Shown here: positions 45,350 to 53,880 of the stretch, in pieces
Layout: each line of letters begins with the position of its first letter
Numbering within the stretch: the stretch's first letter is position 1
Source: Burkholderia aenigmatica
GTDB lineage: Bacteria; Pseudomonadota; Gammaproteobacteria; Burkholderiales; Burkholderiaceae
Length of the DNA: 64,000 nucleotides
Direction of reading: 5' to 3'
Assembly: GCF_902499175.1 (NCBI RefSeq)
Contig: NZ_CABVQC010000008.1
Location: 122,470 to 186,469, forward strand
Program-made: the position numbers and the translations under genes
Notes under the pieces: model-generated
What the model saw: the letters and a program-made list of their open reading frames with translations, nothing else
Databases searched by the model: none
What the model was told of the DNA's origin: nothing

Positions 45350-45850
45350 TCACCCGCCGTGCTTCAGCCCGGCGCCATCGAGCGCGACCGCCAGAATCAT
45401 CGCGCGAGCATTCGGCGGCGTCGGCCGTCCGCTCGGGCGGAACACATCGTCGCCGCACGCGATCCGCGCGCCCGACAGCACGCAGAAACCGGCCTGCCGT
45501 GCGCGCCCGGGTTTCCAGTGCTGCTCGCCGAAGTGCGCACGCCCCGGTTCGACCCAGCGCACGACCAGCAGCTGCGCCGAGCGCTCGAGCACCTGTACGT
45601 GCGGGCGAACCGTCGACGCGCGCGGCCGGTCAAGCGCCGCCGCCAGGATCATGGCTTTCGGTTCGAACGGCGCCCGCCCGCGGGCGCTGAAGACGGCGTC
45701 GCCACAGACGATCTTCTCGCCGGACAGCGCGCACTGGCCCGAGCGCAGCGCGCGCCCGGGTGCCCAGCGCTGCTCCGCGCCGCCCGGCGCAAGCCAGCGC
45801 ACGATCAGCATCTCGTCCGAATACACGAGCACCTGCACGCGCGCATTCAT
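45350..45850 (-). CDS. DUF3331 protein with two tandem copies
   Basis: Cytoplasmic protein of 166 residues made of two DUF3331 units, about 1-78 and 83-160. Each unit shows a VLVYSDEMLIVRWLAPG / LLVVRWVEPG strand, then QRWAPGRALRSGQCALSG / QHWKPGRARQAGFCVLSG, the CGDAVF / CGDDVF turn and an AMILA strand. Each keeps a Cys in the CxLSG position and in the CGD turn. The family is best known from Burkholderia and its function is unknown. The ATG at 45850 is supported by GAGG. It is probably an internal duplication within one gene. The Cys pairs could bind a metal or act in redox, but this is a guess. Confidence 0.8.
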   Translation of the reverse strand: MNARVQVLVYSDEMLIVRWLAPGGAEQRWAPGRALRSGQCALSGEKIVCGDAVFSARGRAPFEPKAMILAAALDRPRASTVRPHVQVLERSAQLLVVRWVEPGRAHFGEQHWKPGRARQAGFCVLSGARIACGDDVFRPSGRPTPPNARAMILAVALDGAGLKHGG

Positions 45851-45904
45851 CCGACACCTCGCATCGCGCAACCCATCGCCGGCGAACGCGCCCCGGCACG
45901 CGTG

Positions 45905-47377
45905 CTACCACCCATACTTCAGCTCGACCCCGACATAGTCGGCGTTATGCCCGCCCGCCTGGCGGATCGCATCGCCGACCTGGAAATGCACGGCCTCGAC
46001 CGCACCGATCAGGTTCGCGGCGATCGTCCAGTCCGCACGCAGCTGCACGTACATCCCCGTCCACAACCCGCCCTTGCCTGCCGTGCCCGGCACCACCGCG
46101 TTGCCCTGCTGGTAGACCGCATCGCCGGTCGTCTCGCGCCACTGGAACCCGAGCGCCCCAAGCAGCGACAGGTTCGGCGACGGCTTCAGCGTCACCGACG
46201 GCTTCACGTGGATCAGGTTCGAATACCCGGTGAAGCCGGCCAGCGTGAAGTAGTAGCCGTTCGGGAACAGCGGATTGAAGGTTTCGACGCGGCCGTCGTG
46301 CGGATGCCGGTCGCCCGATGCCGCGTCGAGCTGCAGCGCGATGCGCGGCGACCACGGCGCGTCGAGCCGGTAGCCGGCGATCGAGCCGACCGCCCACGCG
46401 TGGATCGTGCTGCTGCCGACCGTCCCCGTCTGCAGCATCGTTTCGAGATCCCAGTCGAAACGGCCTTGCGTACCGGAGTAACGCAGGTCCCACACGTCAC
46501 GGCGCTCCGCGCCGCTCGCATCGAGAAAGCGCGCGTTGCTGCGGTTGTAGCGCGACCAGTAGCCCGACAGGTCGCCGGGCCCGACCGCCTTCCGCTCGAA
46601 ACGCACACCGCTGAACGTGAGGTCGCGGTTCGACACATCGTCGAACGTGGACGCGCTGCGGTTCTGCACCGGCTGCGTCGCATACCCGATGAAACGCCAC
46701 TGCTGGTATTCGTAGTCGGCCCACACCGCATCGAACGCCTGCCGCACGTTCGGGCCATCGCGTGCGGCGATGAAGCGCTGCAGGTCGAACGCCATCTCCT
46801 GCCGGCCGACGCGGAACTTGAACGTGCCGCCGCCGAGCGCGCCCGTATAGGTCGCGAATGCCTGCTCGAGATCGAGCGGGTTCTTGTCGACCGGCGAGAT
46901 CGTGTTCTTGCCGTATGCGCGATCGTCCTGCAACTGCACGAAGAACTGCCAGTGCTGACCGAGATGCGCATCGGCATGCACTTCGACGCGCTGGATCAGG
47001 TACGTGTCCGATTGCGCGGAACCGATGCCGAACAGCGGCGCGTCGACGGTCTCGAGACGCTCGCGCAGGTTCACGCCGAGCGACAGATAGGAAGCCGGAT
47101 CGTTGCCGAGCGGAATGTACTTGAGGCCGTCGAGCGGTGCGCGCGGCACGCACGGATTCGCGAGCACCGACCAGTCTTCCTGCCAGCGATTGAACAGCAC
47201 GGTCGGCCGCTTGGCCGTGCACGTCGATGCGGCGCCGTCAGCGGCCGGCGCCGATGCCGGCGACGTTTCCGCGAACGCGGCGCCGCGCCCGGCGAACAGC
47301 AGCCCCGCGACGACGGACACGCGCGCGGCACGATCGAAGCGGCGGCCGCGATGCGCCTGTTCCCGATACCCGTTCAT
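45905..47377 (-). CDS. alginate-export-family outer-membrane channel
   Basis: Outer-membrane beta-barrel of 490 residues in the alginate_exp (AlgE/DcaP-related) family. The signal peptide ends at AAFA|ET (about 36). The mature N-terminus has RPTVLFNRWQEDWS, followed by barrel strands such as QHWQFFVQLQDDRAYG and FKFRVGRQEMAFDLQRF and ending in the aromatic VGVELKYGW needed for barrel assembly. It is last in the six-gene operon, overlapping the DUF1275 gene by ATGA; AAGGAG precedes the ATG. It probably lets the substrate of the accompanying catabolic enzymes across the outer membrane. Confidence 0.85.
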   Translation of the reverse strand: MNGYREQAHRGRRFDRAARVSVVAGLLFAGRGAAFAETSPASAPAADGAASTCTAKRPTVLFNRWQEDWSVLANPCVPRAPLDGLKYIPLGNDPASYLSLGVNLRERLETVDAPLFGIGSAQSDTYLIQRVEVHADAHLGQHWQFFVQLQDDRAYGKNTISPVDKNPLDLEQAFATYTGALGGGTFKFRVGRQEMAFDLQRFIAARDGPNVRQAFDAVWADYEYQQWRFIGYATQPVQNRSASTFDDVSNRDLTFSGVRFERKAVGPGDLSGYWSRYNRSNARFLDASGAERRDVWDLRYSGTQGRFDWDLETMLQTGTVGSSTIHAWAVGSIAGYRLDAPWSPRIALQLDAASGDRHPHDGRVETFNPLFPNGYYFTLAGFTGYSNLIHVKPSVTLKPSPNLSLLGALGFQWRETTGDAVYQQGNAVVPGTAGKGGLWTGMYVQLRADWTIAANLIGAVEAVHFQVGDAIRQAGGHNADYVGVELKYGW

Positions 47378-48072
47378 GCGCGCTCCTTCGTGATGGCACC
47401 CGCCGATTGGGCCGCGCACAGCGCAAGCGCCGCCAGCGCGCAAACGGGCGCGAGCAGCGCCAGAAAGCCGATATAGCGAAACCCGAGCGCCCCGCACGCC
47501 GCGCCGAGCGCGAACGCGACGATCGCCGGCAGCATCTTCGCGAAACGCGCGCGTGCCGCCGCGCGCACGCTGTCGGCCGTGCCGGCGGACAGCATGTCGA
47601 CGACGTCGAGGATCGCCTGCGTCACGTTGCCGGTCATCACGGTGTTCGGCACGCCGCCGGCACGCGGGATCACGCGCGGATGCGCGTTCTGCACGCCCAT
47701 CGCGAATGCGCCGACGATGCCGGCCACGAGCGCCGGCAGGCTGTCGGGCTGCGTGACGGGTGTCGCCCACACGCCGGCCGCGCAAAAGCCGAGCAGCAGC
47801 ACCGCCTGCACCGCGTGCAACGCGCGCGTGCCCTGCCATGCGGGCCGTGCGGACATCGAGCGTGCGATCAGGCTGCTCGCGATCACGCCGCACACGAACG
47901 CCGGAAACACGCTCAGCTTGAGCACGACGCCCTGGCCGAAGCCCGCGATGCCCGCGCCGATCAACACGAAGTTGCCGGTCACGTGCGCGGTGAACAGCCC
48001 GAACAACGCAACGAAGCTCAGCGTGTCGACGAAGCCGGCCACCGCGGCAAGGATCGTGTCCTCGTGCTTCAT
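47374..48072 (-). CDS. YoaK/DUF1275-family membrane protein
   Basis: Inner-membrane protein of 232 residues with about six hydrophobic helices. The conserved DUF1275 features are AAVAGFVDTLSFVALFGLFTAHVTGN (core AGFVDTLSFV and FTAHVTGNFV) and NAHPRVIPRAGGVPNTVMTG (core GVPNTVMTGN). The family is probably a small-molecule transporter, but no substrate is established. It overlaps the genes on both sides by 4 bases (ATGA), so it is tightly coupled to the VOC and porin genes. Confidence 0.88.
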   Translation of the reverse strand: MKHEDTILAAVAGFVDTLSFVALFGLFTAHVTGNFVLIGAGIAGFGQGVVLKLSVFPAFVCGVIASSLIARSMSARPAWQGTRALHAVQAVLLLGFCAAGVWATPVTQPDSLPALVAGIVGAFAMGVQNAHPRVIPRAGGVPNTVMTGNVTQAILDVVDMLSAGTADSVRAAARARFAKMLPAIVAFALGAACGALGFRYIGFLALLAPVCALAALALCAAQSAGAITKERA

Positions 48073-48983
48073 CGCGCCGCGCTCGCGTGGATCTCTGCGA
48101 CGTAGCCGCCCGGGAACTGCACGAGCGCCGCGTCGCGGCCGTCCGACGTGAACGGCGGCACGAGCACCGTCACGCCCGCGGCCTGCGCCTTCTTCAGCGT
48201 CGCGGCGAGATCGGGCACTTCGTAGCCGGTCATCTCGCGACCAAACGGGTAAGGCAGGTGGCCGTCGGTTACGAGCACGGTCATCTTGCCGAAGCCCGAT
48301 TCGATGCGGATGCGACGGTAGGTCTCGTTCGGCCTGCCGATCTCGATGCCCGGTGCCTTGAGGGTGTCGGATACCACCTTGCCGTTCGAGAACTTGACGA
48401 AATCGTGGACCAGCTTGCGCACGCTTTCCGGCGATACGTACACGCGGTTCTCGGGCACCGTCTCCAGCACATCGTAGTGCGGTGCTTCGGTATGCCAATA
48501 GAGTTGCATGTTCAGCCCGCCGGTCCAGCGGATGATCGCGTCGCGGCCGATCGGATCGGGGAACGTGTCGACGATCACGTCCGCGCCGTGCGCACGCGCC
48601 GTCTTCATCGCGACGTCGAGATCGGTGACGAGGTAGCCGGTGCGCTCCGCGCAGAACGGATACGGGATCGGCGTCTTGAAGCCGAACACCGAGACCGTGC
48701 CGACCGGCGTGAGCACGAGCTGCGACATCGTCTGGCTCGGCGTGGGCGTGACCTGGAACACACCCTGCTTCGACTTCTTGCCGCCGAAGGTCGCGACGAA
48801 GCTGTCGGTGAAGCGGTCGAAATCGTCCGGCGACACGCACACGTGGGTCGTATCGTACTGCGGGCCGACGGCCAGCACCGGCACCGGCGCAGCGACGACC
48901 GGCGGCTTCGCGAACACGACCGGCGCGACGGCAAGACCGCCCGCGATCATCGCGGAGAGCAATACGGAACGAAGGGTTTTCAT
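48069..48983 (-). CDS. exported VOC (glyoxalase-like) protein
   Basis: Protein of 304 residues with a clear Sec signal peptide (MKTLRSVLLSAMIAGGLAVA, cleavage after VVFA). Two vicinal-oxygen-chelate (glyoxalase/dioxygenase fold) repeats follow, about 40-160 and 190-300. His in YDTTHVCV and Glu in GYVAEIHA are possible metal ligands. Most VOC proteins are cytoplasmic; an exported two-repeat form is uncommon. The signal peptide start at 48983 is supported by AGGA about 10 bases upstream. It lies between doxX and the DUF1275 gene in the operon. Reaction unknown. Confidence 0.82.
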   Translation of the reverse strand: MKTLRSVLLSAMIAGGLAVAPVVFAKPPVVAAPVPVLAVGPQYDTTHVCVSPDDFDRFTDSFVATFGGKKSKQGVFQVTPTPSQTMSQLVLTPVGTVSVFGFKTPIPYPFCAERTGYLVTDLDVAMKTARAHGADVIVDTFPDPIGRDAIIRWTGGLNMQLYWHTEAPHYDVLETVPENRVYVSPESVRKLVHDFVKFSNGKVVSDTLKAPGIEIGRPNETYRRIRIESGFGKMTVLVTDGHLPYPFGREMTGYEVPDLAATLKKAQAAGVTVLVPPFTSDGRDAALVQFPGGYVAEIHASAAR

Positions 48984-49009
48984 GACAGGATTTCCTGGTT
49001 GTTTCATCG

Positions 49010-49471
49010 TCATCGAGTAGTGCGGCCGTCGCCGGCCAGGTGCTTCGCATCGGCGAGCACGGTCGCGAGCACGAGTGCGGCGATCAGCCCGAGATGCTCG
49101 AAAAAGCTGTTGAGCGCCATGAAATGCTCGGCGCCCGTGCGGTTCCAGAAATCGTTCGCGACCGCCATCGCGACCAGCGTCAGCATGCCGAGGCTGCCGG
49201 CGCCGAGCCACGTGAAGCGGCCCAGCACGATGCACAGCGAGCCGGCGATCTCGACCGCGATCGCCAGCGCCGCCCATAACGCCGCCGGCTGCAGCCCGAA
49301 ATGCGCCTGCTCCGCGACCGCGCCGTCGAAGTCCAGCGCCTTCGCGACCCCGCCGATCAGGTACGCGGACACCAATGCCAGACGCGCAAGCGGCAGGACC
49401 CACGGCTGCGCGAGCAGCACGCGAATCCACGCCGGGTTGCCGACACCGCCTCGATCGGTCGGGGCCGCCAT
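49010..49471 (-). CDS. DoxX-family membrane protein
   Basis: Inner-membrane protein of 153 residues with four hydrophobic helices. The DoxX features are LPLARLALVSAYLIGGVAKALDF near the N-terminus (core LVSAYLIGGVAKALDF), VEIAGSLCIVLGRF, and the ANDFWNRTGAEHFMALNSFFEHLG helix end (core DFWNRTGAEHFMAL). DoxX proteins often accompany redox or thiosulfate/quinone functions, but many have no defined role. The ATG lies one base after the amidohydrolase stop, so translation is coupled. Confidence 0.87.
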   Translation of the reverse strand: MAAPTDRGGVGNPAWIRVLLAQPWVLPLARLALVSAYLIGGVAKALDFDGAVAEQAHFGLQPAALWAALAIAVEIAGSLCIVLGRFTWLGAGSLGMLTLVAMAVANDFWNRTGAEHFMALNSFFEHLGLIAALVLATVLADAKHLAGDGRTTR

Positions 49472-49472
49472 G

Positions 49473-51362
49473 TCAGACCGCCCAGCACGAACAGCCGAAC
49501 GCGCCCCAGAAGCCCTTCGCGTCCGACGTCGGCAACGTGCGGCCCCATGCGCCCGCATGCGCGTGCCCGTGCACGTTGCATGCGCTCGCGCAGCCGCACA
49601 TCGCGGCGGCCGCCGCGCGCTGCAGCGGCGCGCCGTTGCGCTGCGTCGCGCCCCAGCCGCCGTAGCCGCCGTACTCGCGCACGGGCGACCAGTCGGGCAT
49701 CGCGGGCGGAATCGGCGCATCGTGCGACGCGAACGGCCCCGCGCCCCACACGATGCGGCCGCCGACCACCGTCAGCAACGCCGTCGTATCGACGATATCG
49801 TCCTCCGCGCACGTGAAGAAATCGCGATCCGGAACCATCAGGTCGGCAAGCTGGCCCACCGCGATACGCCCCTTCTTCCCCTCCTCGTTCGAGAACCACG
49901 TCACGTACTCGGTCCACATGCGCAGCGCGGTCTCGCGATCGAGCAGGTTGCGCTGCGGATACATCCGCAGGCCGCCGACCGTCTTGCCCGTCACAAGCCA
50001 CGCGAGCGACACCCACGGGTTGTACGACGCCACCCGCGTCGCGTCGGTGCCTGCCGACACCTTGATTCCCTTGTCGAGCATCTTCGCGACGGGCGGCGTC
50101 GCCTCGGCCGCACGCGCGCCGTAGCGCTCGACGAAATATTCGCCCTGGTACGCCATCCGGTGCTGCACCGCAATACCGCCGCCCAGCGCGGCAATGCGAT
50201 CCATCGATTTTTCGGAAACGGTTTCCGCGTGATCGAAGAACCAGTTCAGACCGGCAAGCGGAATGTCCTTGTCGACCTTTTCGAACACGTCGAGCGCGCG
50301 GCTGATCGTTTCATCGTAGGTCGCATGCATGCGCCACGGCCAGCGATTCTGGGCGAGCACGCGCACGACGCCTTCGAGATCGTCCTCCATCTGCGCCGGC
50401 AGGTCCGGACGCGCGACGCGGAAATCCTCGAAATCGGCCGCCGAGAACACCAGCATCTCGCCCGCGCCGTTGTGGCGGAAATAGTCGGTGCCGTCGTGGT
50501 ACTTGACGCTCTTCGTCCAGTTCACGAAGTCTTCCTTCTCCGCATTCGGCTTCTGCGTGAACAGGTTGTACGCGATCCGCACCGTCATCTCGTTGGCATC
50601 GTGCAGCTTGCGGATCACCTCGTAATCGTCGGGATAATTCTGCGAGCCGCCGCCTGCGTCGATCACGCCCGTCACGCCCAGGCGATTGAGTTCGCGCATG
50701 AAGTGGCGGGTCGAGTTGTACTGGTACTCGAACGGCAGCTTCGGGCCTTTCGCGAGCGTTGCATAGAGGATCGTCGCGTTCGGGTTGGCGAGCAGCAGGC
50801 CGGTCGGGTTGCCCGCGTCATCGCGCAGGATCGTGCCGCCCGGCGGCTCGGGTGTGTCCTTGGTGTAGCCGACCACCCGCAGCGCGGCCGCGTTCAGCAG
50901 CGCGCGGTCGTACAGGTGCAGGATGAATACCGGCGTATCGGGTGCGACCGCGTTGAGCTCGTCGATCGTCGGCAGGCGCTTCTCGACGAACTGGTGTTCG
51001 GTGAAGCCGCCGACCACACGCACCCATTGCGGCGCAGGCGTGATCGCGACCTGGTGCTTCAGCATTTCCATCGCGACCGCGAGCGAACGCACGCCGTCCC
51101 AGCGCAGCTCGAGGTTGTAGTTCAGGCCGCCGCGAATCACGTGCGTGTGGTTGTCGATCAGCCCCGGCAGCACGGTGCGGCAGTCGAGATCGACGACCTT
51201 CGTCGCGCGGCCCGCGAGCGGCATGATGTCCGCGTCGGCGCCGACCGCGACGAAGCGGCCGTCCTTGATCGCCACGGCGGTTGCGACAGGGTTCGCACGA
51301 TCGAGCGTCGTGATGCGCCCGTTGTGCAGGATGAGATCGGGTTGAGTAGCGTTAGCGCTCAT
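49473..51362 (-). CDS. YtcJ-like amidohydrolase with Cys/His-rich C-terminal tail
   Basis: Metal-dependent hydrolase of 629 residues (amidohydrolase family 3). The first metal motif is LPGLIDNHTHVIRGG (NHTH, about 71-74). Further ligands are expected in RMHATYDETI and FFDHAETVS, and the catalytic Asp in VSAGTDATRVASY. After the usual end (VVGGRIVWGAGPF), about 75 residues follow. The last 45 hold six Cys and several His (MCGCASACNVHGHAHAG, then GAFGCSCWAV), an unusual metal-binding-like tail. No signal peptide is present. It is second in the operon after XapX. Substrate unknown. Confidence 0.87.
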   Translation of the reverse strand: MSANATQPDLILHNGRITTLDRANPVATAVAIKDGRFVAVGADADIMPLAGRATKVVDLDCRTVLPGLIDNHTHVIRGGLNYNLELRWDGVRSLAVAMEMLKHQVAITPAPQWVRVVGGFTEHQFVEKRLPTIDELNAVAPDTPVFILHLYDRALLNAAALRVVGYTKDTPEPPGGTILRDDAGNPTGLLLANPNATILYATLAKGPKLPFEYQYNSTRHFMRELNRLGVTGVIDAGGGSQNYPDDYEVIRKLHDANEMTVRIAYNLFTQKPNAEKEDFVNWTKSVKYHDGTDYFRHNGAGEMLVFSAADFEDFRVARPDLPAQMEDDLEGVVRVLAQNRWPWRMHATYDETISRALDVFEKVDKDIPLAGLNWFFDHAETVSEKSMDRIAALGGGIAVQHRMAYQGEYFVERYGARAAEATPPVAKMLDKGIKVSAGTDATRVASYNPWVSLAWLVTGKTVGGLRMYPQRNLLDRETALRMWTEYVTWFSNEEGKKGRIAVGQLADLMVPDRDFFTCAEDDIVDTTALLTVVGGRIVWGAGPFASHDAPIPPAMPDWSPVREYGGYGGWGATQRNGAPLQRAAAAAMCGCASACNVHGHAHAGAWGRTLPTSDAKGFWGAFGCSCWAV

Positions 51363-51380
51363 GAAGTGTCCTCGATGCGG

Positions 51381-51548
51381 TCAGAAGCCGAGCCAGTGAC
51401 GGACCGGCGCGATGGCCTGGGCGCCGATCAGCATGCCGGCCAGGCCGACCAGCGCGATCAGCGGCGGTGCCGGCGAGCGCACCTTGATCACGCTGTACAC
51501 GACGCCGATCAACACGCCGGCGCCCAACGAAAGTAGATAAGATTCCAT
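51381..51548 (-). CDS. XapX-domain small membrane protein (copy 1)
   Basis: Protein of 55 residues in the XapX/DUF1427 family with two hydrophobic helices. The motif LLSLGAGVLIGVVYSVIKVRSPAPPLIALVG (core IKVRSPAPPLIALVGLAGML) is the family hallmark. Function unknown. It is the first gene of the amidohydrolase operon and is divergent from a LysR gene. The ATG at 51548 is chosen because the upstream codons are unrelated. A second copy lies 2 kb away at 53595. Confidence 0.88.
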   Translation of the reverse strand: MESYLLSLGAGVLIGVVYSVIKVRSPAPPLIALVGLAGMLIGAQAIAPVRHWLGF

Positions 51549-51646
51549 AACGATATTTCTCCCGGCCGGATTAGAATCATCGGCATCGCGCGGCCGCCTT
51601 CGCGGTGCGCCGCATCCGTTCCGCTTCCCTGCCATTCGTTCCGACC

Positions 51647-52570
51647 ATGCAACACCTTCCTGATCTCGAAGCCTGGGCCATCTTTGCGCGCGTCGCGGAG
51701 ACCGGTTCGTTCGCGAAAGCCGCCGACCTGCTCGGCGTATCGCAACCGACCGTGTCGAAGGCGATCGCGCGCCTCGAAAAGCGCCTCGGCGCGATGCTGC
51801 TGTACCGCACGTCGCGCAAGCTGTCGCTCACGCCGACCGGCGAACTGCTGCGCGACCGTGCGATCCGCCTGCTCGCCGATGCGGACCTGATCGAGAGCGA
51901 AGCTTCCGCTCAGGCGCTCGAACCGCACGGCCTCGTGCGCGTGAACGCGCCGATGTCGTTCGGGCTGCGCCATCTGTCGCCGGTGCTGCCCGCGTTTCTC
52001 GAACGCTATCCGCGCGTCGACATCGACCTCGTACTCACCGACCACATCGTCGACATCGTGTCCGGCGGCTTCGACGTCGCGATCCGCATCGCCGAGCTGA
52101 GCGATTCGTCGCTGCGCTCGCGCCGGCTCTGCGCGGTACGCCGCCCGCTCGTCGCGTCGCCCTCTTACCTCGACCGGCGCGGCCGCCCGACGCATCCGAG
52201 CGACATCGAACAGCACGTGTGCCTCACCTACACGAACCTGCCGACGCCGGAGTACTGGCGCTTCCGCCAACCGGCTTCGGGCGACGAGTTCGGCGTATCC
52301 GTGCACGGCCGCATTCGCACCAACAACGCGGACGTGATCCTCCCCGCGCTCGTCGCCGGTCACGGCCTCGCCCTTCAGCCCGAGTTCCTGGTGTGGGACG
52401 CGATGCAGCGCGGCGAGCTCGAGGAAGTGATGTCCGACTGGAAGATCGCCGACATCAACGTCAACCTCGTCACGCCGCCCGGCATGCTGCGCGCCGCGCG
52501 CGTGACGGTGCTGCTCGACTTCCTCGCGGAACGCTTCGTGCACGCACCGTGGGCGCTGCCCGTCAGCTGA
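51647..52570 (+). CDS. LysR-family transcriptional regulator
   Basis: DNA-binding regulator of 307 residues. The helix-turn-helix is at about 5-65 ([28 protein letters not shown], core [18 protein letters not shown]). The effector domain at about 92-295 is of the CrgA type ([34 protein letters not shown]). It is divergent from the XapX-amidohydrolase operon with a 98-base gap that contains GATT-ag-AATC and CCGGCCGG palindromes, and it probably regulates that operon. Confidence 0.92.
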   Translation: MQHLPDLEAWAIFARVAETGSFAKAADLLGVSQPTVSKAIARLEKRLGAMLLYRTSRKLSLTPTGELLRDRAIRLLADADLIESEASAQALEPHGLVRVNAPMSFGLRHLSPVLPAFLERYPRVDIDLVLTDHIVDIVSGGFDVAIRIAELSDSSLRSRRLCAVRRPLVASPSYLDRRGRPTHPSDIEQHVCLTYTNLPTPEYWRFRQPASGDEFGVSVHGRIRTNNADVILPALVAGHGLALQPEFLVWDAMQRGELEEVMSDWKIADINVNLVTPPGMLRAARVTVLLDFLAERFVHAPWALPVS

Positions 52571-52591
52571 ACGCGCGACGGCCCCTGGCAG

Positions 52592-52620
52592 GCGATCGTC
52601 GCGACCATCGCGACGATCGC
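52592..52620. terminator. perfect 13-bp hairpin between convergent genes
   Basis: GCGATCGTCGCGA (52592-52604) and TCGCGACGATCGC (52608-52620) are perfectly complementary around CCA (probably 12 pairs with a 5-base loop). It lies between the lysR stop and the isochorismatase stop. There is no T-tract. Confidence 0.6.
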
Positions 52621-52633
52621 GGCCGGCGGCCCG

Positions 52634-53320
52634 TTACTTCGCCGGGACCGCCGCGAGCGACTCGTGCGGCGTCGCGGTGCGTTGCGGTGCCTTGTGGACC
52701 ATCGTGTACGCGTAGTCGACACCCATCCCGTAGGCGCCCGAGTGCTCGCGCACGACGGCCATCACCGCGTCGTACGTATCGCGGCGCGCCCAGTCGCGCT
52801 GCCACTCGAGCACGACCTGCTGCCACGTGACGGGCACCGCACCGGCCTGCACCATCCGTTGCATCGCGAAGTCGTGCGCGTCCTTCGACGTGCCGCCCGA
52901 CGCGTCGGCCACCATGTAGATCTCGTATTCGCCTTCAAGCATCGCGCACAGCGCGAACGTCGTATTGCAGACCTCGGTCCACAGGCCCGACACGATCACC
53001 TTCTTGCGGCCATTCGCGGCCAGCGCATCGCGCACCTTCTGGTCGTCCCACGAGTTCATCGACGTACGCTCCAGCAGCGGCTGGTTCGGGAACACGTCGA
53101 GCAATTCGGGGTACGTGTGGCCGGAGAAACTTTCGGTCTCGACCGTCGTGATCGTGGTCGGGATGTTGAATGCCTTCGCGGCCTTCGCGAGACCGACGAC
53201 ATTGTTCTTCAGCGTCTGGCGATCGATCGACTGCACGCCGAACGCCATTTGCGGCTGCTGGTCGATGAAGATCAGCTGGCTGTTCTGCGGAGTAAGTACT
53301 TCAAGTTTCGGATTGCTCAT
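52634..53320 (-). CDS. isochorismatase-like cysteine hydrolase (YcaC-type)
   Basis: Cytoplasmic hydrolase of 228 residues in the isochorismatase superfamily. The triad is visible as Asp in IFIDQQPQMAFGV, Lys in ANGRKKVIVSGL and the nucleophilic Cys in GLWTEVCNTTFAL. Its overall form is like YcaC-type hydrolases of unknown substrate. It is convergent with the LysR gene, and its upstream region (53321-53594) holds three copies of CGGAATCG. It may belong functionally to the neighbouring XapX/antiporter genes. Confidence 0.9.
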   Translation of the reverse strand: MSNPKLEVLTPQNSQLIFIDQQPQMAFGVQSIDRQTLKNNVVGLAKAAKAFNIPTTITTVETESFSGHTYPELLDVFPNQPLLERTSMNSWDDQKVRDALAANGRKKVIVSGLWTEVCNTTFALCAMLEGEYEIYMVADASGGTSKDAHDFAMQRMVQAGAVPVTWQQVVLEWQRDWARRDTYDAVMAVVREHSGAYGMGVDYAYTMVHKAPQRTATPHESLAAVPAK

Positions 53321-53461
53321 GGCGCAAGTCGTCCTGTGAACGAAAAAAGGGGGGCCTGCCTCGACCGCGACAGCGGGAGGAGCCTGGGGTGCATCGGTGC
53401 CGGGTCGTCTTCCGGCTCTAAATATTTAAGCCGCAAACGCGCGGCACGAACACCCAAGAAA

Positions 53462-53486
53462 CGGAATCGATCCGATTCCGGAATCG
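53462..53486. promoter_or_regulatory. CGGAATCG repeat cluster (operator candidate)
   Basis: CGGAATCG occurs at 53462-53469, inverted at 53473-53480 (CGATTCCG), and again direct at 53479-53486. The first two make an 8-base perfect palindrome with a 3-base centre. The cluster lies midway between the divergent isochorismatase and XapX genes. Confidence 0.5.
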
Positions 53487-53594
53487 ACGCCTGTTCGGGG
53501 CGATCCGGCCTTTTTTTCTTCACGCAAACCCGATACGCTTTCAAGACCTTGACGGCGCGCACCGCGCCACTCGTCTGCCATCACGGGGCTCGCC

Positions 53595-53855
53595 ATGAAA
53601 CCGTATTTCCTGTCGCTATGCGCCGGCATCCTCGCCGGCGTCATCTACGGCGCGCTCGGCGTGAATTCGCCGGCTCCGCCGATCATCGCGCTCACCGGCC
53701 TGCTCGGCATGCTGGCCGGAGAACAGATCCTGCCCGTCGCGAAACGGATGTTCGCGGGCCATCGCCTGAACACCGCATGGCGCGATGCACAATGCAGCCA
53801 GCACATGTTCGGCGCACTGCCGGGCGGCACCGCGAACGACCGCAAGCCGTCGTGA
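53595..53855 (+). CDS. XapX-domain small membrane protein (copy 2)
   Basis: Protein of 86 residues. Residues 1-50 match the XapX/DUF1427 family (LSLCAGILAGVIYGALGV then NSPAPPIIALTGLLGMLAGE), with about 30 extra residues that look soluble. The shared NSPAPP/RSPAPP motif shows it is related to the XapX protein at 51381. It is 25 bases before the Na+/H+ antiporter gene on the same strand and is probably co-transcribed with it. Function unknown. Confidence 0.85.
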   Translation: MKPYFLSLCAGILAGVIYGALGVNSPAPPIIALTGLLGMLAGEQILPVAKRMFAGHRLNTAWRDAQCSQHMFGALPGGTANDRKPS

Positions 53856-53880
53856 TGGCCCTCGTCGCACACGGCCACGC

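Noticed and set aside
53462..53480. The CGGAATCG palindrome as a terminator hairpin
   Set aside because: The three-base loop, lack of an adjacent T-tract, third direct copy and divergent setting fit an operator better than a terminator.
53508..53520. T-rich tract after GC-rich sequence, resembling a terminator
   Set aside because: The preceding stem is only about four base pairs, and the place is between divergent genes where no message needs ending.
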